From Chara braunii (taxonomy: Eukaryota > Streptophyta > Charophyceae > Charales > Characeae), in assembly GCA_003427395.1 (NCBI GenBank), contig BFEA01000914.1, positions 158,715 to 193,178 on the forward strand: DNA of 34,464 bases. Reading direction: 5' to 3'. Positions 28,300 to 34,464 of this stretch are shown here, one piece after another; within the stretch, counting starts at the first letter, position 1; the number at the start of each line of letters is the position of its first letter. Position numbers and translations under genes: made by a program. The notes beneath the pieces are model-generated. The model saw nothing but the letters and a program-made list of their open reading frames with translations. It was not told the DNA's origin and ran no database searches.

Positions 28300-28712
28300 A
28301 CAAAGCTAGGGCCAAAAGCAGACATAATACAATCCCTGCCTTGAAGCACCCTATTGACAACTCCCACCCCGTGCCGAAAAATGCCTACAAGATTGTAAAC
28401 TCTGCTTCTACATACTATAAGCATATTTTCACCTTCGAGTCCGAGAGACGACAACAGCAGCAGTTGGAGGACTCTAGAAAGACCCTCCTTAACGCCCTCC
28501 CATCGCTACTGGCCATAGGCCAAAGCCAAGAATTAGATACACCCCTTACCCAACCTCAACTCCTCAAGGCCCTGCAAGAGATGGATGATGATAAGACTCC
28601 CGGGCTGGACGCGTTCCCTAAGGAGTTCTGGCTGCATTTCTGGGACGTGTTCGCTAGGGACTTCACAACATACATGACAACGGCCTTTCAAGAGGAGAAT
28701 TCGGGGGTATGA
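28281..28712 (+). pseudogene. LINE copy C region just before the RT fingers
   Basis: A 143-codon frame from MSKTFLNKARAKSRH to the RT entrance motif DDDKTPGLDAFPKEFW (KxPGxDGxPxEFW in the family). A second frameshift lies near 28700, after which reading continues as TTLLHKKGD. Confidence 0.85.
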
Positions 28713-29554
28713 TTGGGCAGGGTGTAACCACGCTGCTACACAAAAAGGGTGACAGTGAGGAAATTTGAAACTACCGCCCAATAACGTTGCTACCGGTCCC
28801 CTACAAAATTGTGGCAAAAGCATGGGCCAATAGACTTCTACCTCTCCTGTCGTACCTCGTTCACCCGGATCAGTTGGGCTTTATGCCTCATATAAATTTT
28901 CAAGACAACATCCTCTTAGTGAATGAGACCATTCGGTATGCACGTCAGTGGAAAACCGAAGCTGCTATTCTCTTCATCGACTTTGAGAAAGCTTATGACC
29001 ACGTAGATTGGGACTTCCTTGATATGTGCTTAACCAAGACGCAACTCGGTCCCCTCTTTCGCAAATGGATATTCATACTTCATCGGACGACGTCGACCAA
29101 CATCATGCTCAATGGTCATCTTGCCCCCCAGTTTGGGTTGCAACGGTTTGTCAGATAAAGAGACCCCATCGCCCTGATGTTGTTCGTCCTTGTGACGGAG
29201 GCGCTCGCGGCAATGATCAGGGCCAATCATCAAATCCAAAAAATAAGGGTACCGGAAATCCCAACGCACCTCATCCCCACCGCCTTACTTTTCGCAGATG
29301 ATCTCACGGTCCTCTTCAGGGCTGATGCAGATAGTTTTCGAGCCTTGGCCCATACCATACACTTGTTTGAGGTGTTAGCGGACATGAAGGTGAACCGGGG
29401 AACAAAGAGAGAAGGGTGGTGGCTCCACCCGCTTAAGGAAGACCCTCCAACGAAGACGCTGGTGGCTTGGAGGGAAAAAGAGGCAGCAATCAGAGTACTA
29501 GGGGTGAACCTACCAGCCCTGGGCCTCCCCCGGACCATGGGGACACGATACTGA
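28713..29554 (+). pseudogene. LINE copy C reverse transcriptase core
   Basis: Read in the frame of 28787: TTLLHKKGDSEEI, stop TGA at 28766-28768 where Trp is usual, NYRPITLLPVPYKIVAKAWANRL, DQLGFMP, DNILLVNE, motif A FIDFEKAYDHVDW (Asp codon 28979), a stop TAA at 29156-29158 in the place of the motif B Gln (VRQG), then LFVLVTEALAAMI, motif C LLFADDLTVLF (Asp codons from 29297), DMKVNRGTKREGWWLHPLKE and IRVLGVNLPALG. All three catalytic aspartates are kept; two nonsense codons in the same frame break it. It copies LINE RNA at the nicked target in intact relatives. Confidence 0.93.
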
Positions 29555-29639
29555 ACTTAGCCATCCAAAGAATGTCGTGCTGGGACAGCAAGGCATCGTT
29601 TGACAATGGGCTAATACCGTCATATCCACGGGTTCACAG

Positions 29640-30330
29640 CTAACCGACGCTAGAACGACGCTGACCGGAGCTGGGGTTTGGTTGAGTTGCCCTGTAACCT
29701 GAGTGAAGCGGAGCTTCAAGGCGTGGTAGAGTGATCTTAGACTAGGGAATTGCCGAGGGTGGAAGGTATTCCAGTGGCTAACCGTGAGCTGTTGCTAGGA
29801 TGACACTGACCGGAGTTGGGGCGGGTCGCGCTGCCCTGTAACCCAGCGGTTGGGGATGTGAGGCCTGGTAGAGCTTGGCATCTAGGATTGGGGGTTAAGG
29901 CAGTTGTAGGTCGGTCTGCTGAATAGCACTGAGGTAATGTGGTTTTCTTGATGTCGGCTCCCGAATAATCTTAGTTGATTCTCACTCTTTTATAAGCAAG
30001 TCTGCTGCTCTCGTTTGCTCCCGGCGGTTTTAAGAATGCTCTGGGATTCTTGGGGCTCCGGGAAACTCACTGTAGGCTGTTCTGATGTTATTATGTTCAT
30101 GGATCTGTGGGTGTTCGACGCCAGAACGACGCTGGCAGGTGCTGGGGTGTTTCCCTGTAACCTGTTGATAGCAGGAGCATGAGGCCAGGTAGAGAGATCT
30201 GGGGATGCTTTGGGGTGGGCATTCCAAGGGACAACCAAGGGTTAGTGTCGGGACGATGCTGACCGGAGCTGGGGTGAGTCGTGTTGCCTTGTAACCTAGC
30301 AGGGTGGGGGTGTGAGGCCTGGAAGAGCCC
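29640..30330 (+). repeat. Four-copy degenerate repeat in the LINE copy C 3' region
   Basis: Copies start near 29646, 29791, 30115 and 30244. Shared words in order are CTAG(A/G)ACGACGCTGACCGGAG, CTGGGG, CCCTGTAACC, GTGAGGCCTGGTAGAG. Spacing is 145, 324 and 129 bp, so one copy may be missing. No coding frame. Confidence 0.65.
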
Positions 30331-30528
30331 GACAGTGAATAAAACAGGGTTGAAGGGTCGTAGAGGGTTTTGTTTGGGGTCCCTGGGGGCTTTGAGTATT
30401 TTGAAAACTTCTGTGGTGTTCCGTCTGTGACTATCCCCATGTGTTTTTCAGGATTCTTTAGCCGAAGCCAGGTAATGGCCCCGGTATCTCAATTGTTTCC
30501 CATACTTTTCCTAATATGTTTTCTGATG

Positions 30529-30588
30529 GGACGCTGAGCCCCGTGCCCAGCACGTGCTGCTCCCCACGAATAGATTGGAGCATTGTTT

Positions 30589-30621
<33 letters not shown>

Positions 30622-30630
30622 AAAAAAGGA
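30529..30630 (+). mobile_element. LINE copy C tail: stem-loop and (A9G)n tail
   Basis: GCTGAG (30533-30538) and CCCAGC (30546-30551) form the tail stem with one mismatch. Then come GTGCTGCTCCCCACGAATAGATTGGAGC, closely like copy D, and a tail in which G interrupts A runs at about 10-nt steps (30590-30630). Confidence 0.85.
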
Positions 30631-31086
30631 TTTCGACAGTTGGCATCATCTGGCATTCTGGCGCCCAGACTCAGACCTTCGATTTTCAGTTCAGCCCTGA
30701 GGCAAATTGCACTTCTGCCCTCAGGACTCAAGCCTAGTACAATACTCATTTTTCAGCCTCAGTGCTTGTGCTTCAGTGTGACTTGCTGCGACATTGTGTT
30801 CGGAATCCAAGATTGCGACTTTGCAACTTGGCCACTTTGTGTCTGCGTCCATTGAGTCGTGCAGAGTCTGCGTCGAGTTGCGTGAGTGTGTGTGTGTGCT
30901 CTCACTCTCCCTCTCTCTCCCAGCCTCGCTGCCCTGCCTCTACCTCGTCACAAGAGTCGACAATATATTAGGGGCAAGGTCCCACTCAGGGCATACTCAC
31001 ACTACAGTAGTACTTTTTGAGACATATGTGACCACAATCACAGCGACTCTTGATGTCTTGACTGCAATTATGTCCAGAGCTGCGGC
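30631..31086. other. Flank between LINE copies C and D, no gene
   Basis: CT- and TG-rich tract at 30882-30925. GACTGCAATTATGTCCAG (31060-31077) is nearly repeated at 31106-31123, across the left target duplication. No domain in open frames. Confidence 0.35.
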
Positions 31087-31383
31087 AAAAAGTTCCTGGT
31101 GTCCAGACTGCAATCATGTCCAGTCCCATAGGGATTCCATCATAGAAGCCATCCCGGCCTCTTGGCTCTAGTACCTGAGGGAAGAAGAAGATGAATGGTT
31201 GGAGGACTCCTGGTGGGAGGACTCTTTGCAGCAAGGCTCTATCATCCATATCTTGGAAATTAAGGAAAACAACACTCTCTTGGCAGAACGTTGGGACACC
31301 CAAGAAGAACAAGTTCTGACACAGCACGATTCCATGGTTGTGACAAAGGATAGATTGGCTAGGCCTCTACAGGTCCAGAGCAA

Positions 31384-32256
31384 GTGAGGAATATTAGGAG
31401 ATTCCCCCTACTAGAGGACGGACGCCTTGACTGCACTTGGGTAGGATGGATCAGGATTGCAGAGACAGCAGAAACCAATATGATATCAGTGGACAACTAC
31501 AAACCGAAAGTAGGGTACAACCTGCAATCCCAATCTTCAACTCTAACTGCTCAATCTTGGATCTCCTGGAACAAGAAATCCGCGGCAATGAGCTTCGGTA
31601 CTTTCGTCTCCACTTGGTTCCCTATTTACTGCCAGATGATTCAAGGGATTACTGAAGTCAGAATAGCGGGTCTGCAATGGTTGCACATGCACTCCTGCGT
31701 ACCCACAGCTGAATGGTGCTCAGAGAAAGGAATGCAGATCAACATATTCTGCGACCAATGTCCTTACCCAAGAGTGGAATCCTCGGCGCACCTATGGTGG
31801 GAATGTGTGGTGGGACGCGGTTTTTGGGAATGGGTCCAAGACTTGTGGAGAAGGGCATACGGGGACTCCAACCTATGGAACCAGCATTTTGTACTCACAG
31901 GGGACACAACTGCAGCGACAGGAAAGGCCATAGCACTTAAATTTTGCGCCATTGCCTTCTGGCTGCTTTGGCTAGCAAGGAGGGATAGGCGCTTCAAAGG
32001 GATAAGTACATTTCAACTAGCTCTACGAAACAAGTTCAGACATTCGGTGCGGACACTGATTCTGGCGGAATACAGGAAGTTCAAACGGAAGCCAGCTTCG
32101 GCTGACAACAGTCTTACAAGACAGACTAGAAACTGGGAATACCCGTTTCAATGGGCTGGAAGAACACCAACAGGTAAGATGTTCATGTCACGTTTACTAT
32201 GGGAGGAAAGATCGGCTACTCTGGAACTGAGCCAACAGCAGAGAACTCTAGATTGA
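31384..32256 (+). CDS. LINE ORF2 C-terminal fragment with zinc-binding (zf-RVT) domain
   Basis: The longest open frame in the window, 290 codons. Residues 80-115 (IQGITEVRIAGLQWLHMHSCVPTAEW) are the helical entry of the zf-RVT domain. C123-x2-C126-x9-H136-x4-C141 is a complete zinc-binding set. A tail (AFWLLWLARRDRRFKG) follows as in copy B. Upstream ORF2 is missing by 5' truncation, so no RT or nuclease can be made and the first ATG is not a natural start. The 3' UTR follows at once. Not a host gene. Confidence 0.88.
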   Translation: MRNIRRFPLLEDGRLDCTWVGWIRIAETAETNMISVDNYKPKVGYNLQSQSSTLTAQSWISWNKKSAAMSFGTFVSTWFPIYCQMIQGITEVRIAGLQWLHMHSCVPTAEWCSEKGMQINIFCDQCPYPRVESSAHLWWECVVGRGFWEWVQDLWRRAYGDSNLWNQHFVLTGDTTAATGKAIALKFCAIAFWLLWLARRDRRFKGISTFQLALRNKFRHSVRTLILAEYRKFKRKPASADNSLTRQTRNWEYPFQWAGRTPTGKMFMSRLLWEERSATLELSQQQRTLD

Positions 32257-32667
32257 TAGAGAAGAAGGACGCTGGACCTGTTTTCCAGGTGTTACCTGAT
32301 TAGTCTGATAACCCTTCGGTGCAAACAGTCAGTACCTTCTTTCATAAGCAGAAACTGTTAGTGCTGCTAAGAATCGCTAGATCTGTTTCTCTTCGGATAG
32401 GAGGCTGTACCCGATTCTTCAGTGTGCTTCAAGGGTCTTCCTTTCGGAAGATACTGATCCAGTTTTCCTAGTCTGTTACTCAAAGGACGCTGGGCCTGCT
32501 TCCCAGCAATTGTTAGTGATCTCTGAGTGGAGTTCAGTTACACTGTGGTTCCACCGGGTAGACTGTGGGGACCCCGGCCCCTGTTTTCCACCTTGATCTT
32601 ATAAGGGACGCTGGGCCCGGTTCCCAGCAAGTGCTGCTCCTCACTAATAGATCGGAGCCAGATGTTC

Positions 32668-32670
<3 letters not shown>
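32257..32670 (+). promoter_or_regulatory. LINE copy D 3' UTR with repeated stem-loops
   Basis: Three stem-loops share a 7-nt loop: CTGGA/TCCAG (32272-32288, loop CCTGTTT), GCTGGG/CCCAGC (32489-32507, loop CCTGCTT) and GCTGGG/CCCAGC (32610-32628, loop CCCGGTT). A further hairpin, TCTTCC/GGAAGA, is at 32436-32451. In stringent LINEs a 3' stem-loop is recognised by the element's own RT; this is the likely role of the last one. Confidence 0.7.
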
Positions 32671-32705
<35 letters not shown>

Positions 32706-32885
32706 CCTGGTGTGAGTATGACTATGCCCTCCGACGGATTCTTCTCTGCCCACTGATCTTCGTAATCTACTGTCAGAAACAAAAAAAAAATGTCAGTGAC
32801 TAGGATTCTAGGATGCCACACCAGCGAACCTGCATGTCCCCAGGAGGTGGCTTAATTTGCTGGCTAGGTATACTTTTGGTTTGAT

Positions 32886-33030
32886 CTTTTTTCTTTTTTT
32901 TTCTAACTTAAAGGTTTGAGCAGCCTGCAGAACCAGGGTGGCTGTCAAGCTGTCGGTCTGCTTGTTGATGCTGCTGAGGTCGCATCAGTGGTTGGGGAGG
33001 TGCATCTGCTAGGGCCAGTGTCCCAACAGG
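32886..33030 (-). mobile_element. Worn LINE 3' tail, minus strand
   Basis: A T-rich run with C interruptions (32886-32902) is followed at the right by GGTTGGGGAGGTGCATCTGCTAGGGCCAGTGTCCCAAC, which on the minus strand matches GGGACGCTGG..., the tail signature, though the stem itself is poorly kept. Confidence 0.5.
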
Positions 33031-33050
33031 CTTAGCTCAAAGGAGATTTC

Positions 33051-33108
33051 ATAGCGCAGGTAAACTCAGACCTCTACATCCTAAGCAGAGGATGACACCT
33101 CAGCGCTA
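33051..33108. repeat. Nested hairpin
   Basis: The outer arms ATAGCGC and GCGCTAT enclose an inner hairpin CATCCT/AGGATG. Probably a small foldback relic. Confidence 0.5.
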
Positions 33109-33240
33109 TCCAGACGGGTGGGGCTTTCTCTGCAGACATTATTATCTGGATAATGGCAATCTGCTTTTCAGAGTTCTTTTTTCTTCTTTTTTTTTGCTAA
33201 AAGGTTATCCAGGCTGAGGTATAGGCAGGCTCTACCCTTG

Positions 33241-33665
33241 TTTTTTTTTTTTAAAGTAAAGTCCAGGGTGTTGTAGAGGCCGGTTACTAGGCACACGTTG
33301 ACCCTGATCACACTCCCAGGACACACCAGGGCAGAGCGGGGCATTCCAAGGGGGGAGACTGCCAATGGTACCCAATCCCTCAGCGACTCTTGCCCCCCTC
33401 AACTGCGCATGTTGTAAGCACAGCCAGCAGGACACTCGACGGGCGGGGACCCCCCATACATATAACATCGACACAGCCTTGCTACCATCCCCCCGTGGAG
33501 TACCCCCAGGCGGGGATGCAAATGCACATCCAATATGGCCGATTCTAATCGCGGGGCTCTCATTCGAATCAGCCAGGACTCGAACCCGCATCCTGTCTCT
33601 TGCGACACAGAAACCTGTACAATACAGGCGCACGGCCAACTGGGCAACTGCTGAACACCTCCCTT
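33241..33665 (-). mobile_element. tRNA-derived SINE-like element
   Basis: On the minus strand there is an A box TTGCCCAGTTGG (33636-33647 on plus) and a perfect B box GGGTTCGAGTCC (33576-33587). The A-to-B distance of 60 nt suits a tRNA with a long variable arm. Between them a palindrome CCTGTA/TACAGG sits where the anticodon arm would be. Further downstream the element ends in an A run (T at 33241-33252). The acceptor and T stems are degenerate, so it is not a working tRNA. The 165-codon minus frame through it is a translation of the SINE, not a gene. No target duplication found. Confidence 0.6.
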
Positions 33666-33669
33666 CCCA

Positions 33670-34107
33670 GAGACTAAGTGCCTGAAGTACTCGTACAAGA
33701 GCAAGAGGGCTCATTCGCCTATGCTTCAACCAGGGTTAAGTGGAGTTCCTGCTGAGCACTGGTGTCCGCAACCACGGTCTGGTCAGGTCACCCCGCCAAG
33801 GTGGTAGAGGAATGATTGCTCGGAGTGGTAGACACTGAGGTAGGACTGAGGGAGTGGGGGTGTGCCAGGAGACTTGACGAACGGAGGGTGGGTGGGGTGT
33901 CCTGAGGGGTGAGACCCAAAAACAAAACAAAAGGAAGAGAGAAAAAGAGCCCTGCTGATATAGAGCGCCCTGCCCTAAGCAGGGCTAGCCTCAGACCGCC
34001 TTTGGAGAGGGGGCGATCATAGCGTGCTCATGGGGCTTGCAGGAAAAATGATTACACCTGGCATCCAGAGTGCCTGTTCAGCAGGGCTCATACCATAAGT
34101 GTTCCAA
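33670..34107. other. No gene; one hairpin
   Basis: AGCCCTGC (33948-33955) pairs with GCAGGGCT (33979-33986). The rest shows no support for a gene. Confidence 0.4.
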
Positions 34108-34218
34108 CTACCATCTTCACCCGAATAGAATGCCCGGTCATTATAGCTGTATTTGACACAGCTTTCAGTCCAGGTATGGTCATAATTACTGGGCGTTCTA
34201 TTTGGATGAAGACGGTAG
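34108..34218. repeat. Foldback (MITE-like) element, 111 bp
   Basis: The arms start CTACCATCTTCACCCGAATAG and end CTATTTGGATGAAGACGGTAG, with pairing over about 38 bp up to GTCATTAT/ATAATTAC, around a loop of about 35 nt. The arms differ at several sites, mostly transitions. Confidence 0.75.
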
Positions 34219-34250
34219 GGAGGGCTGGGCCTGCCTGCCCAGCACTCGTG
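34219..34250 (+). repeat. LINE-tail stem-loop, isolated
   Basis: GCTGGGC (34224-34230) pairs with GCCCAGC (34237-34243) around a 6-nt loop, with flanking AGGG and AC residues as in the LINE tails. Confidence 0.55.
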
Positions 34251-34429
34251 TTCGAGACTGCTGTCTGTCAGGGTCGTCTGCCAAGGGGGGTGGATGGTCC
34301 TGAGTGTTAGACGGGGGAGCAGGTGGTGTGCTCGGGAGAAATGTCAAGGTGGGAAAGGGAGGGGTTCGCTTGTTGAAATGGAGGTGTAAACAGTAGGAGG
34401 TTTTAGTTAGGATCTTCTGTTTCCAGGTG

Positions 34430-34456
34430 TTTTTTTTTTTTTTTTTTTTTTTTTTT
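34430..34456 (-). other. T run at window edge
   Basis: 27 T followed by AAGGCTAA. Probably the A-tail of another minus-strand retroelement that lies right of the window. Confidence 0.5.
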
Positions 34457-34464
34457 AAGGCTAA

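Larger units (their letters stand above)
27780..30630 (+). mobile_element. LINE copy C: endonuclease end, reverse transcriptase, repeat-bearing 3' region
   Basis: In order on the plus strand: a worn endonuclease end (FDHRMIAMGSLF near 27858-27893, then APGYFKLNTSLL), a linker, the reverse transcriptase, then from about 29640 a 3' region with repeats and a tail stem-loop, ending in an A-rich tail (30590-30630). The zinc-binding domain is missing, so there is an internal deletion between about 29560 and 29640. At least three frameshifts and two in-frame stops make it dead. No target duplication was found. Confidence 0.88.
31087..32713 (+). mobile_element. LINE copy D, 5'-truncated, with target-site duplications
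   Basis: AAAAAGTTCCTGGTGT occurs at 31087-31102 and again, after the poly(A) tail, at about 32698-32713: an apparently perfect 16-bp target duplication. The body starts at 31103 inside ORF2, downstream of the RT. It carries the zinc-binding domain (31384-32256), a 3' UTR with three tail stem-loops, and an A tail (about 32670-32702). A perfect duplication and long open frame suggest it is the youngest LINE here. Confidence 0.9.

Noticed and set aside
31384-32256. Host gene
   Set aside because: It lies inside target-site duplications with a poly(A) tail and has the zinc-binding domain of LINE ORF2.
30970-32730. Inverted repeat GGGCATACTCACAC against GTGTGAGTATG..CCC around LINE D
   Set aside because: The match is short and needs a 6-nt gap; it may be chance.
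33232-33729. 165-codon minus-strand protein
   Set aside because: It is a read-through of the SINE-like head and A-tail; VAQLAVRL- and FKKKK-type strings are typical of such translations.

Overview
The window looks like nuclear DNA of a streptophyte (a land plant or charophyte alga), and almost all of it is repeat-derived. Four things point there: L1-type LINE proteins with the plant-style zinc-binding C-terminus, a plant-like U6 snRNA sequence, CCCTAAA-type telomere-like motifs, and long GA/TC microsatellites. The species is not certain; a charophyte such as Chara is only a guess. I see no intact host protein gene, rRNA or functional tRNA. The sequence is a draft: it has a 70-base N gap inside a GA run (17058-17127) and two Nextera adapter junctions left in the assembly (8091-8118, 8271-8308).

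Layout. 1-1312: nested foldback elements, first a GA/hairpin/TC palindrome of at least 526 bp, then a second family in right-left-right order. 1640-2214: minus-strand LINE tail. 3261-3364: a 42-nt retroinsert with a poly(A) tail and target-site duplication. 4091-6309: unassigned, GC-rich in part. 6310-6426: a U6 snRNA retropseudogene with poly(A) and target-site duplication. 6881-8440: LINE tail, TG-rich DNA, telomere-like DNA and the adapter-bounded duplicate. 8441-10385: minus-strand LINE copy A. 12681-16845: minus-strand LINE copy E with ORF1, endonuclease and reverse transcriptase. 17818-17990: LINE tail. 18000-24400: a different kind of sequence, non-coding, rich in inverted and tandem repeats and possibly derived from an LTR-type element. 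24997-26940: minus-strand LINE copy B, split by a roughly 666-bp insertion. 27780-30630: plus-strand LINE copy C, with frameshifts and stops. 31087-32713: plus-strand LINE copy D, with perfect target-site duplications and a 290-codon open frame. 33241-33665: tRNA-derived SINE-like element. 34108-34218: small foldback element.

How the parts fit together. LINE machinery explains most features. Copies supply endonuclease, reverse transcriptase and zinc-binding domains, and the U6 copy and the 42-nt insert look like products of the same target-primed reverse transcription (A-tails, AAAA-starting target duplications).

Two structured RNA or DNA signals stand out. (1) At 20366-21291 about ten short hairpins share a near-constant core, CATTCGTCTTAGAAACAATG, while their outer stems differ from copy to copy yet stay complementary. 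(2) LINE tails repeatedly carry a stem-loop with a mostly 7-nt loop and stems that covary (GCTGGG/CCCAGC, CTGGA/TCCAG, GCTGAG/CTCAGC). Signal (1) is the best candidate for something undescribed.
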